From the NCBI GenBank assembly GCA_022822575.1, contig JAJEBJ010000277.1, forward strand, positions 1-6,281: a DNA stretch of 6,281 nt. Reading direction: 5' to 3'. This DNA is from Alphaproteobacteria bacterium (GTDB lineage Bacteria > Pseudomonadota > Alphaproteobacteria > SP197). Both the position numbers and the translations under genes were made by a program. This document shows, one piece after another, positions 1 to 6,281 of the stretch (positions are counted from its first letter, which is position 1; the number at the start of each line of letters is the position of its first letter). The notes beneath the pieces were generated by a model that saw only the letters and a list, made by a program, of their open reading frames with translations, had not been told where the DNA came from and did no database searches.

Positions 1-35
1 TCGGGATCAACCGTCGTGATGGTAGTCGCACTCAT
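1..35 (-). CDS. Start of an unidentified gene, cut by the left edge
   Basis: An ATG at 35..33 opens a reading frame that stays open to the window edge and encodes MSATTITTVDP. A strong purine-rich ribosome binding site lies just upstream, which is the main reason to believe it. A second ATG at 40..38 meets TGA after one codon, so it can be dismissed. The gene points the same way as the rest of the block and begins 181 nt after the serine hydrolase stop. It could be the next operon member or the first gene of a new unit. Eleven residues are too few to assign a family; the Thr-rich start carries no recognisable motif and does not look like a signal peptide. I make no functional call. Confidence 0.6.
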   Translation of the reverse strand, partial: MSATTITTVDP

Positions 36-40
36 CTCAT

Positions 41-48
41 CTCCCTCC
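41..48 (-). promoter_or_regulatory. Ribosome binding site for the left-edge gene
   Basis: On the minus strand this reads GGAGGGAG, close to the anti-Shine-Dalgarno complement. Five bases separate it from the ATG at 35..33. It is one of the strongest such sites in the window and fixes the start of the truncated gene. Confidence 0.6.
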
Positions 49-86
49 AACAGTGTTTCCCGGAAGCGCTGTAACACGGCCGGTAT

Positions 87-106
87 CATCCACCGATACG
101 TGGATG
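87..106. repeat. Inverted repeat, 7-bp arms, between hydrolase and left-edge gene
   Basis: CATCCAC at 87-93 and GTGGATG at 100-106 are perfect inverted copies around a 6-nt spacer. On the minus-strand transcript this would form a hairpin about 50 nt upstream of the next start codon. No run of T follows in either direction, so it is not a classical Rho-independent terminator. It could be an operator-like dyad for the left-edge gene, an mRNA hairpin, or chance. Confidence 0.3.
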
Positions 107-110
107 GTGA

Positions 111-133
111 CAACCAAACCCCGGGGCGCCGGG
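111..133 (-). terminator. Weak candidate terminator hairpin after the serine hydrolase
   Basis: On the minus strand CCCGG and CCGGG (133..120) can pair around a 4-nt loop. They are followed by GTTTGGTTGT, a T-rich but interrupted tract. This sits about 84 nt after the serine hydrolase stop. The stem is only 5 bp and the T tract is broken by G, so termination would be weak at best. It is the only place in the gap that resembles an intrinsic terminator. Confidence 0.2.
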
Positions 134-216
134 CACCGGGAGCGGCCAATCGCCAGATTCATGCGCCTTTGGAGCGCCAGCGCGGATGTGTTCTTTGTCT
201 CCGGATGACCGGGCGG

Positions 217-1611
217 TCAAGACGATGGCCGTTGTCTCCTTTGACGGCCCGTGTACTTCCGTCTCAATTCGGCCCGGTGGCGGCGTTCGCCGACCCAGCG
301 GAATCCGCCAAACCAGACCTCGTTCACCTTGCCATCGCGACCGCATTCCAGTCTTGCGGGCTCGCCGTGAATGCCATAGCCACCGGAGAGGCTGATGGTT
401 CCCTGGCGCTCTCCGGCAACGGTGATCTCGTCGGCCGCATTGAATGGGTCGAGACGGTCTGGCTGCGCCACGAGGACGCGGTTACCAAAAGCCACGAGAT
501 CGACCGCCTCCCCGGAGTTCCACCACCTGCCGGTCCATGAATGTGTGGACGGTCCCGGAAGCGGGTTGTCCCGGAATGTCTTCAGGATCCGCACGATGCC
601 TTCCGCCCATGTCTCGGCAGGGCCGTCGCTGGCATTGGTGAGCACGGAAAAGCAGATCCCCGAGCCCGGTAACAACATGGTCGAGCTTCTGACTCCCTGG
701 AACGCACCGCCATGGCCGGCCCACTCCAGTCCGCCAATGAACCCCAGGCACATGCCGAGGCCATAGCCGCCGTCTTCTGACGTATGGGGATCACGCCACT
801 GCCAGCGGATCATGGCCCGCCGGCTATCGGGACTGAGGACACTCCGCGGGGCGTCGGGATCGAGACGTGAGAAGAAGCGGACCAGATCGCCTGCCGTCGA
901 GGCGAAGCCGGTCGCCGGCGCCAGGGCATGCGTGAGATTGTCGGCGGGAATGACGACACGACTGCCCAGCGGAAGTTCGCTGCCGTGTCCCCGTGCCAGG
1001 GGTGCTCCCTGGACAATCGGCATGTCGGGTGTCGTTTCACGAAGACCTGATGCGCGGACAATGTTCCGCGTGATCCACGACCCGTACGTTTCGCCGGTGA
1101 CGGACTCGATCACCAGGCCGAGCAGACCGAACCCATGGTTGGAGTACTTCATGCGACTGTCGGGCGGGATCACGAGGGGCTCGGCAAGGGCCGCACGAAG
1201 TTCGGCTTCATCGGCGAAGGCGCGCTCGTCGCTCCACTGGCCCGCATCCCTGCCGTCGCGCACGACGCCGGCGCCGTGGCTGAGGAGTTGGGAGAGCGTG
1301 GTCCTGGCCACGCACGGGTGAAGTCCTTCGACATATGCACCGGCCGGATCGTCAAGGCGCAACTTCCCTTCTTCCTTCAGACGAAGGATGGCCGTTGCGG
1401 TAAAGCTCTTGGAGTGGGAGGCAACCCGGAAGCGGTGTCGCGCAGTCATCCTGTCGCGTCGTGAGATGTCGGCATGGCCATAGGCCCTTTCGAAGACCAG
1501 ACGCCCCCTGTTCGCGAACGCAAGCACACAGCCTGGTTGCCGGGTCAGACGCATCTGGAAGTCGAGCCATTCGTCCACATAGCGAATCGCATTGTTGAGC
1601 CACTTCCTCAT
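217..1611 (-). CDS. Serine hydrolase, class C beta-lactamase / D-aminopeptidase-like family
   Basis: This is a 464-residue member of the beta-lactamase/penicillin-binding-protein-fold serine hydrolases (COG1680-type), which cleave amide or ester bonds through an acyl-serine. The motifs are intact: SHSK at 65-68 (nucleophile Ser65, general base Lys68), YSN at 156-158, and HGG at 300-302 in place of the KTG triad. The catalytic domain spans about residues 15-345. A beta-rich C-terminal domain (about 355-440) resembles the accessory domain of D-aminopeptidase and esterase relatives. No signal peptide is visible, so the enzyme is probably cytoplasmic and would act on imported substrate. The ATG start is backed by GGAGAGGA a few bases upstream. 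The gene begins 46 nt after the ABC ATPase stop in the same direction, so it is probably cotranscribed. The last 24 residues are very basic (nine Arg). Substrate is unknown; a true beta-lactamase role is unlikely given the context and lack of an export signal. Confidence 0.9.
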   Translation of the reverse strand: MRKWLNNAIRYVDEWLDFQMRLTRQPGCVLAFANRGRLVFERAYGHADISRRDRMTARHRFRVASHSKSFTATAILRLKEEGKLRLDDPAGAYVEGLHPCVARTTLSQLLSHGAGVVRDGRDAGQWSDERAFADEAELRAALAEPLVIPPDSRMKYSNHGFGLLGLVIESVTGETYGSWITRNIVRASGLRETTPDMPIVQGAPLARGHGSELPLGSRVVIPADNLTHALAPATGFASTAGDLVRFFSRLDPDAPRSVLSPDSRRAMIRWQWRDPHTSEDGGYGLGMCLGFIGGLEWAGHGGAFQGVRSSTMLLPGSGICFSVLTNASDGPAETWAEGIVRILKTFRDNPLPGPSTHSWTGRWWNSGEAVDLVAFGNRVLVAQPDRLDPFNAADEITVAGERQGTISLSGGYGIHGEPARLECGRDGKVNEVWFGGFRWVGERRHRAELRRKYTGRQRRQRPSS

Positions 1612-1657
1612 GCGTCCTCTCCGTTCACCGTCCGGTTTGCTGAATGACCGTCATGCC

Positions 1658-3304
1658 TCACGTCGTCGTGCGCATGCGCTCGCCTTCGCGCAAAAGGGCG
1701 CCGACACGTGTTGCGAGAAGAGTGTCGAGCCAGTCAGGGTTCATTTCCGGCACCGAGGCGAGAAGCATCTCCGTGTACTCATGATGCGGGGGTTCCAGGA
1801 TGTCGCTGGTGGCGCCATGTTCGACCACCCTGCCCTCGAGCATCACCACGATCTCGTCCGATATGACTTTCACGGTGGCGAGATCGTGTGTGATGAAGAG
1901 GTAGGATACGCCAAGCTCGTTCTGCAGCCGTTGCAGGAGTTTCAGGATCTCCGCTGCAACGAGCTGGTCGAGCGCCGAGGTCACCTCGTCGCAGATGATG
2001 AGATCCGGCCGGGCTGCAAGGGCGCGGGCGATGGCGATACGCTGCTTCTCGCCACCCGAGAGTTCGGACGGATAGCGGCTTGCATAGTGGTAAGGCAACT
2101 CGATCTGCTCCAGCAATTCCCTGACCCGGTTCTGCTTCTTCGCGCCTCTCATTGAAAAGTAGAACTCCAGTGGACGGCCCAGGATTTCCTGGACTTTCTG
2201 GCGCGGATTGAGCGCGACATCGGGCATCTGATAGATCATCTGCAGTCGGCGCAGCATCTCCTTGCTCCGCTCGAAGAAACGGGAACGAATGTCCTGGCCA
2301 TCGAATAGGATGCGTCCGGCTTCGGGCGGCAGGAGGCCGGTGATGACGCGCGCCAACGTACTCTTGCCGCTTCCGGATTCGCCGACCAACGCGACCGTCT
2401 TGCTCCTGGAAACGTCGAGACTCACCTGCCTGAGCACCGGAATGCCATCGACGTAGGATGCCGTCACGTCGCTCACCTCGAGCAGACGCTGCCCGCGCTC
2501 CGGGTGATCAACTCTCTCACCACCCCCCTTGCGCACCGACAGGAGTGCACGTGTGTAGTTCCTGCGAGGGCTGGCAAGAAGGGATGATGTGCGACCCTCC
2601 TCCACGAGGTCGCCGTGGCGCAGGACCATGATGCGATCAGCCACCTGCGAGACCACAGCCAGATCATGAGTGATGTACATGGCTGCCGAGTTGAGGTCCC
2701 TGATGGCGTCCTTGATGGTCGCAAGAACCTCGATCTGCGTGGTCACGTCGAGAGCTGTTGTCGGCTCATCAAAGACGATCAGGTCGGGGTTGCATGCCAT
2801 CGCCATTGCCACCATGGCGCGCTGCAGCTGACCGCCCGATACCTGGTGCGGGAATCTCCCGCCGATCCTGTCGGGTTCCGGAAGGTTGAACCGGCGATAG
2901 ATCGCGCGTGCATTCTGTTCCGCCTCGGCCCGGGCTAGAACGCCGTGGCGAACCGGCGCCTCTGCGTATTGGCGGATCAGGCGATGGGCGGGATTGAAGG
3001 ATGCAGCGGCACTCTGTGCCACATAAGAGGCCCGCCGTCCGCGAATCCCGCGTAGCGCCTTGCGTGAAGCCGTGGTGAGTTCGATACCGTCGAAGACAAT
3101 GCTGCCTCCGATTATCCGACAGCCGGTGCGGCAGTAACCCATGCTGGCAATGCCGATCGTCGACTTGCCGGCACCTGACTCCCCGATGAGCCCCAGCACC
3201 TCTCCTCGATCGATATGGACATCGACACCATTGACGATTGTCGTCCAGCCGTCCTTCTGAAAGCCTTCGATCACAAGGTTCGTCATGGTCAGCAGACGGG
3301 TCAT
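1658..3304 (-). CDS. ABC transporter ATPase, two fused DppD/DppF-type domains
   Basis: This 548-residue protein carries both nucleotide-binding domains of a peptide-type ABC importer in one chain, as in YejF and GsiA. Domain 1 has Walker A at 41-48 (Lys47), Q-loop Gln97, signature VSGGQ at 155-159, Walker B ending Asp179-Glu180, D-loop ALD at 184-186 and switch His213. Domain 2 has Walker A at 308-315 (Lys314), Q-loop Gln359, signature LSGGE at 415-419, Walker B ending Asp439-Glu440, ALD at 444-446 and His473. Both ATP sites therefore look competent. Each domain is followed by the oligopeptide/dipeptide-type C-terminal stretch (for example EPPHHEYTEMLLASVPE near 504-520). It would sit at the inner face of the membrane and power the two permeases encoded just upstream. 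The ATG lies 4 nt after the permease stop and has no clear ribosome binding site, which suggests translational coupling. Met7 is an alternative start, also without a clear site. Confidence 0.95.
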   Translation of the reverse strand: MTRLLTMTNLVIEGFQKDGWTTIVNGVDVHIDRGEVLGLIGESGAGKSTIGIASMGYCRTGCRIIGGSIVFDGIELTTASRKALRGIRGRRASYVAQSAAASFNPAHRLIRQYAEAPVRHGVLARAEAEQNARAIYRRFNLPEPDRIGGRFPHQVSGGQLQRAMVAMAMACNPDLIVFDEPTTALDVTTQIEVLATIKDAIRDLNSAAMYITHDLAVVSQVADRIMVLRHGDLVEEGRTSSLLASPRRNYTRALLSVRKGGGERVDHPERGQRLLEVSDVTASYVDGIPVLRQVSLDVSRSKTVALVGESGSGKSTLARVITGLLPPEAGRILFDGQDIRSRFFERSKEMLRRLQMIYQMPDVALNPRQKVQEILGRPLEFYFSMRGAKKQNRVRELLEQIELPYHYASRYPSELSGGEKQRIAIARALAARPDLIICDEVTSALDQLVAAEILKLLQRLQNELGVSYLFITHDLATVKVISDEIVVMLEGRVVEHGATSDILEPPHHEYTEMLLASVPEMNPDWLDTLLATRVGALLREGERMRTTT

Positions 3305-3308
3305 GTTG

Positions 3309-4223
3309 TCAGTACTCGTCGCGCAGGCCCGCCGCCTTGCGCAGGAACCAGTCCACCACCAGGTTCACGCCGATGGTGATGAATGCAATGGCAAATGCCG
3401 GAATGAGAGCATTGTAGACACCGAAGGTGATCACGCCGGAGTTCTCCTTCACCATGCTTCCCCAGTCTGCCATGGGAGGCTGCAGTCCGAGCCCAAGGAA
3501 ACTCAGGGCACTGAGGAACAGGAAGACGAAACAGAAGCGCAGCCCGAACTCGGCGATGAGCGGGGGCAGCGTGTTGGGAAGAATCTCGCGGCGCATGAGC
3601 CATAGCAATCCCTCGCCTCGCAGACGCGCCGACTCGACATACTCCGTCACCACGATGTCCATGGCGACGGCACGAGACAGGCGATACACGCGAGTCGAAT
3701 CGAGAATCGCGATGACGAGGACCAGCACCAGCGTGGACGTGCCGGCGACCGACAGGATGATGAGGGCGAAGATGAGGGTGGGATAGGCCATCATGACATC
3801 GACGATACGACTGACCAGCTGGTCGACCCAGCCACGCATTGTGGCTGCCAGGAAACCGAACGTCATGCCGATAAAGAACGACAGGCCCGTGATGAGAAGG
3901 GCGATACTGATCGTATTCCGCGCGCCGTAGAGCAGGCGTGTCAGGAGGTCGCGGCCGAGGTGGTCGGTACCCAGCCAGGCCTTGCCTTCGACACGGTTCC
4001 CGTTGAGTTCGGACCAGCAGGGTCCTCTCTGGCTGACGGCCTCATCGGAACAGTCCATGGCCCAGAAGCCGGGCTCCCAGCCCCGACCGATGATCTCTGT
4101 CTCGGGATACGGTGCGAGAATTGGCGCAAACGCGAAGGCGATCACATTGAGGGCAATGATGACGAACCCGAGCTGGGCACTCCACGGGACCTTCAGGAAG
4201 GATCGCGTGACCCGGGCAATCAC
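3309..4223 (-). CDS. ABC transporter permease, DppC/OppC type
   Basis: This is one of the two membrane-spanning subunits of the importer, 304 residues long and typical for the family. A first hydrophobic segment (about 17-38) precedes an extracytoplasmic loop. The family motif LGTDHLGRD follows at 84-92, then further membrane segments near 104-127, 138-165, 224-247 and 273-294. The cytoplasmic EAA-type coupling loop, which docks on the ATPase, runs from about Glu194 to Leu215-Pro216. The start is GTG at 4223..4221 and overlaps the upstream permease stop in the 4-nt string GTGA. A GAGG ribosome binding site at 4235..4232, 8 nt upstream, supports this start. The loop between the first segment and the LGTDHLGRD motif contains Cys58 and Cys69, 11 residues apart, an unusual touch for this subunit. 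Confidence 0.95.
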   Translation of the reverse strand: MIARVTRSFLKVPWSAQLGFVIIALNVIAFAFAPILAPYPETEIIGRGWEPGFWAMDCSDEAVSQRGPCWSELNGNRVEGKAWLGTDHLGRDLLTRLLYGARNTISIALLITGLSFFIGMTFGFLAATMRGWVDQLVSRIVDVMMAYPTLIFALIILSVAGTSTLVLVLVIAILDSTRVYRLSRAVAMDIVVTEYVESARLRGEGLLWLMRREILPNTLPPLIAEFGLRFCFVFLFLSALSFLGLGLQPPMADWGSMVKENSGVITFGVYNALIPAFAIAFITIGVNLVVDWFLRKAAGLRDEY

Positions 4224-5176
4224 TTTGGGTGCCTCAGGCGTGGATTGGCGAGAATCGAGAGGATATCCGCCGTGAGATTGAGAAAGATAAAGGTGGCGGC
4301 GAAGATCAAACCGCTGGCCTGAACGACAGGGAGATCCCGATTCGATACTGAATCAACCAGAAGTTGACCAAGTCCCGGATAGACGAAGACCACCTCGACA
4401 ACCACCACGCCTACGACCAGGTAGGCGATGTTGATCACAATGACGTTGATGATGGGTGCCAGCGAGTTGGGCAGGGCGTGCCAGACGATGATCCAGGCAC
4501 TCGACATGCCCTTGAGTTCGGCCATCTCGATATAGGGCCGCGACAGTACGTTGATGATGGCGGCCCGTGTAAGACGCATCATGTGCGCGACCACCACCAG
4601 GACCAGGGTCATGACCGGAAGCGCCACGGCATGGAGGCGGTCCCAGAACACCATGTCCTGGGTCACGTTCGCCATACTTGGAAAGAACGGAAACTGCACC
4701 GAGAAGACGACCATGAGGATGTAGGCGACCAGGAACTCCGGAAACGAGATCGTTGTGAGCGTGGTCATGGAAACGAACTTGTCGAAGAACGATTCCCTGT
4801 AAAGTGCCGCGACGAGGCCCAGGATGACGGAGACGGGGACCGCGATGACGGCAGCAACGGCCGCCAGAAAGAGGGTGTTCTCGAGACGCACACCGATGAG
4901 TTCGGTCACGAGAATGTTGTTGGCGAGCGAGCGGCCCAGGTCCCACCTGAGAACGTCTCCGAGCCAGGCGAGATAGCGGATGTGATAGGGCTGGTCGAGG
5001 CCGAGTTCCTTTCGCAGCGCCGCCAGCGTCTCGGGCGTCGCCATTTGGCCGAGCAACGACCTCGCAAGGTCGCCTGGCAACAGTTCCACTCCAACAGAGA
5101 TCAGCACCGAGATGATGAACAGTGTCAGGACGGCAAAGGCGAGACGCCTGACAATGAGTGACCCGAGGCTGTTCAT
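4220..5176 (-). CDS. ABC transporter permease, DppB/OppB type
   Basis: This is the partner membrane subunit of the importer. From the ATG at 5176 it is 318 residues, begins MNSLGSLIVRRL and has six likely membrane segments near 12-33, 101-125, 149-165, 184-200, 242-264 and 287-309. Family signatures are clear: an N-terminal OppB-type region with LLPGD, a cytoplasmic EAA-type loop (about 217-236, ending ALP), and the stretch YPGLGQLLVDSVSNRDLPVVQ near 266-286, which is characteristic of OppB/DppB. The frame is open four codons further to a TTG at 5188 (322 residues). Neither start has a convincing ribosome binding site; I prefer ATG because the protein then starts like its relatives. The gene follows the SDR after about 70 nt and overlaps the next permease by 4 nt, so the two permeases are probably translationally coupled. 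Confidence 0.93.
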   Translation of the reverse strand: MNSLGSLIVRRLAFAVLTLFIISVLISVGVELLPGDLARSLLGQMATPETLAALRKELGLDQPYHIRYLAWLGDVLRWDLGRSLANNILVTELIGVRLENTLFLAAVAAVIAVPVSVILGLVAALYRESFFDKFVSMTTLTTISFPEFLVAYILMVVFSVQFPFFPSMANVTQDMVFWDRLHAVALPVMTLVLVVVAHMMRLTRAAIINVLSRPYIEMAELKGMSSAWIIVWHALPNSLAPIINVIVINIAYLVVGVVVVEVVFVYPGLGQLLVDSVSNRDLPVVQASGLIFAATFIFLNLTADILSILANPRLRHPK

Positions 5177-5216
5177 CGAAGCCGGCAAATGTCAGGGCCG
5201 CGCAGGATCTGCAGGA

Positions 5217-5226
5217 CTCCCGGGAG
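5217..5226. repeat. 10-bp perfect palindrome between SDR and first permease
   Basis: CTCCCGGGAG is its own reverse complement and lies in the short gap between the SDR stop and the permease start. With no loop it would not form a stable RNA hairpin. It could be a protein-binding dyad, or chance in GC-rich DNA. No promoter elements could be supported next to it. Confidence 0.2.
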
Positions 5227-5245
5227 GTTCAGTCATGGCACGCAA

Positions 5246-6004
5246 TCAGTGGCCTGCTGTCGTACCACCGTCGATCGCCAGTGCCGCACCGGTCACGAAT
5301 CGTGCCTCGAAGGACGCGAGATAGAGTACCGAATGCGCGATTTCCTCGGGCGTCGTGATTCTCTTCAGCGGCGCATAGTCGATCATTCTCTGTTCGGCGG
5401 CCGCCGGATCGTCTTTCCTCTCGATGTGATCGCGGCGAATCATGTCCGTGTCGACGTAACCAGGACACACGCAGTTGACCCTGACGTCCGGTGCCACCTC
5501 GATGGCCATGGCCCGGGTCATGTTGACCACTCCACCCTTCGAGGCGCAGTAAACGACAATTCCCGGAACACCCATGAGACCGGCATCAGAGGCTATGTTG
5601 ACGATGTTGCCTGAGGAGGCGCGAAGCGCCGGCAGGGCGGCGCGACAACAGAAGAACGTCCCCTTCAGATTGACATCGACATGTCTGTCCCACATGGCCT
5701 CGTCCGAATCCTCGATGGGCCGCCCCGATCCAATACCGGCGCTGTTGACCAGCACATCGAGGCCACCGAAAGCCCCGACCGCGGTGTCGACGGCACGTTC
5801 GCATCCTTGAACAGTGCCGATGTCACCGGGTGCGGCCACCAGGCGGTCCCTACCGTCGAGCTTCCCGATCGCAGTCGAGACCGATTGCGGTGTCCGGCCA
5901 TTGACGGCCACACGTGCGCCCGCCTCGAGCAGTGACCTGACAACAGCAAATCCGATACCCCGGCTGCCGCCGGTCACCAGAGCGCGTTTCCCCTTGAAAT
6001 CCAC
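5246..6004 (-). CDS. Short-chain dehydrogenase/reductase (SDR), classical type
   Basis: This is a 252-residue NAD(P)-dependent oxidoreductase of the classical SDR family, which interconverts alcohols and ketones. The Rossmann motif TGGSRGIG lies at 11-18 and NSAG (usually NNAG) at 87-90. The full catalytic tetrad is Asn112, Ser139, Tyr152 and Lys156 (YCASK), followed by PG at 181-182 and the C-terminal DGG at 245-247. Arg15 and Arg37 suggest a preference for NADP(H). No signal peptide or membrane segment is seen, so it is cytosolic. I chose the GTG at 6004 because AAAGGAA sits 6 nt upstream and the protein then begins, as is usual, MDFKGKRALVTGG. An upstream in-frame ATG at 6064 would add 20 atypical residues and place the start inside the hairpin. 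It resembles FabG-like and 3-hydroxyacyl/sugar dehydrogenases, but the substrate cannot be read from sequence. Its place between SBP and permease genes suggests a role in metabolism of the transported compound. Confidence 0.93.
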   Translation of the reverse strand: MDFKGKRALVTGGSRGIGFAVVRSLLEAGARVAVNGRTPQSVSTAIGKLDGRDRLVAAPGDIGTVQGCERAVDTAVGAFGGLDVLVNSAGIGSGRPIEDSDEAMWDRHVDVNLKGTFFCCRAALPALRASSGNIVNIASDAGLMGVPGIVVYCASKGGVVNMTRAMAIEVAPDVRVNCVCPGYVDTDMIRRDHIERKDDPAAAEQRMIDYAPLKRITTPEEIAHSVLYLASFEARFVTGAALAIDGGTTAGH

Positions 6005-6009
6005 ACTGT

Positions 6010-6016
6010 TTCCTTT
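6010..6016 (-). promoter_or_regulatory. Ribosome binding site deciding the SDR start
   Basis: The minus strand reads AAAGGAA here, ending about 5 nt before the GTG at 6004..6002. It favours the GTG over the upstream ATG at 6064 as the true start of the dehydrogenase. Confidence 0.6.
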
Positions 6017-6031
6017 CACGCAAGAGCGGGC

Positions 6032-6061
6032 GGGAGCGCAAGCCGACAGGACTGCGCTCCC
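6032..6061 (-). other. Intergenic hairpin after the solute-binding-protein gene
   Basis: GGGAGCGCA at 6032-6040 and TGCGCTCCC at 6053-6061 are perfect 9-bp inverted copies with a 12-nt loop. In the transcript the hairpin starts 7 nt after the SBP stop and ends about 15 nt before the SDR ribosome binding site. No T run follows, so it is not a standard Rho-independent terminator. In other ABC operons, for example malE-malF, a hairpin at this position stabilises the upstream binding-protein message and lowers expression of the genes that follow. That role here is inferred from position and shape. Confidence 0.5.
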
Positions 6062-6068
6062 CAACCAT

Positions 6069-6281
6069 TCAGCCCGCCATGTTGTCGTCGACCCAGACGT
6101 CCTCGAACGGCCAGCCCGCTCCGCCGCTGAATGCCGGGCTGCCGCGGTAACCCTGAATTCTCTGCCGTGTCGCCTCCACGAAATTCATGAAGAAGGGGAT
6201 GAAGGCCCCGCCGTCGCCATGAACCAGCGCTTCAGCTTCACAGTAGATCTCGTAGCGCAGAACCGGATCGACAGTCTTGCG
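6069..6281 (-). CDS. ABC transporter solute-binding protein, family 5, C-terminal end only
   Basis: Only the last 70 residues and the TGA stop (6071..6069) are present; the rest lies beyond the right edge. The frame is open throughout. The visible part has the layout of the C-terminus of family 5 solute-binding proteins (DppA/OppA/NikA-like): an amphipathic helix with acidic residues (YEIYCEAEALVH), then GGAFIPFFMNFVEA, an IQGY turn, a glycine-rich patch and a final FEDVWVDD before a short tail. The GG-x-x-IP-x-F-x-N-x-V-x-A pattern is the main diagnostic. The full protein would be a periplasmic receptor of about 500-560 residues that delivers ligand to the two permeases. As the first visible gene it is the likely operon leader. 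The N-terminal signal peptide and ligand-contact residues cannot be seen, so the substrate remains open. Confidence 0.8.
   Translation of the reverse strand, partial: RKTVDPVLRYEIYCEAEALVHGDGGAFIPFFMNFVEATRQRIQGYRGSPAFSGGAGWPFEDVWVDDNMAG

Noticed and set aside
16..540. Plus-strand open frame of 174 codons across the left gap and hydrolase 3' end
   Set aside because: It lies antisense to the conserved hydrolase, lacks a ribosome binding site and has no recognisable domain.
217..1611. Antibiotic-resistance beta-lactamase
   Set aside because: It has no signal peptide, has HGG rather than KTG as third motif, carries an extra C-terminal domain and sits in a transporter operon; all fit a cytoplasmic D-aminopeptidase/esterase-like hydrolase better.
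1592..2155. Plus-strand open frame of 187 codons opposite the ATPase
   Set aside because: It is antisense to the second ABC domain with its intact motifs; the product shows no family features.
4364..5161. Long plus-strand open frame (265 codons) opposite the DppB-type permease
   Set aside because: Its product is a low-complexity run rich in Asp, His, Glu and Arg, as expected from reading the antisense of hydrophobic codons in GC-rich DNA. The minus-strand permease is unmistakable.
6032..6061. Rho-independent terminator after the SBP gene
   Set aside because: The stem is good but no T tract follows on the minus strand, and the next genes are in the same direction and belong to the same transporter.
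6005..6064. Longer SDR start at the ATG at 6064
   Set aside because: It adds 20 residues with no similarity to SDR N-termini, starts within the hairpin arm region and has no ribosome binding site, while the GTG at 6004 has a good one.
1..6281. Mobile element, CRISPR array, toxin-antitoxin, phage or RNA gene
   Set aside because: I saw no transposase or integrase motifs, no terminal repeats, no regularly spaced direct repeats and no tRNA-like or rRNA sequence. Nearly all bases fall in the six conserved genes.

Overview
The window reads as a compact block of a GC-rich bacterial chromosome. Every supported gene lies on the minus strand, so the operon runs from right to left. The base composition, GTG (and possibly TTG) starts, short gaps and protein style suggest a proteobacterium, most likely an alphaproteobacterium. 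That assignment is by impression; there is no rRNA or other marker gene here.

In transcription order: (1) the last 70 codons of a family 5 extracytoplasmic solute-binding protein (SBP), running off the right edge; (2) a 64-nt gap with a perfect 9-bp inverted repeat just after the SBP stop, followed by a good ribosome binding site; (3) a 252-residue classical short-chain dehydrogenase/reductase (SDR) with a complete active site; (4) a DppB/OppB-type permease; (5) a DppC/OppC-type permease whose GTG start overlaps the previous stop by 4 nt; (6) a 548-residue protein with two fused ABC ATPase domains, starting 4 nt after the permease stop; (7) a 464-residue serine hydrolase of the class C beta-lactamase/D-aminopeptidase-like group; (8) a 181-nt gap with two small hairpins; (9) the ribosome binding site and first 11 codons of another minus-strand gene, cut by the left edge.

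Together these form a peptide/opine/nickel-type (PepT family) ABC importer: binding protein, two permeases and a fused ATPase. Two enzyme genes are interleaved in the same direction. A reasonable inference is uptake and breakdown of one class of small molecule, such as a short or modified peptide, amide or ester. The serine hydrolase would cleave it and the SDR would oxidise or reduce a hydroxyl/keto group. The sequence does not identify the substrate.

I see no mobile element, CRISPR array, tRNA, rRNA or phage gene, and no new defence or genetic system. The parts worth a second look are the hairpin after the SBP gene, the SDR sitting between the SBP and permease genes, the unclear start of the first permease, and the truncated gene at the left edge.
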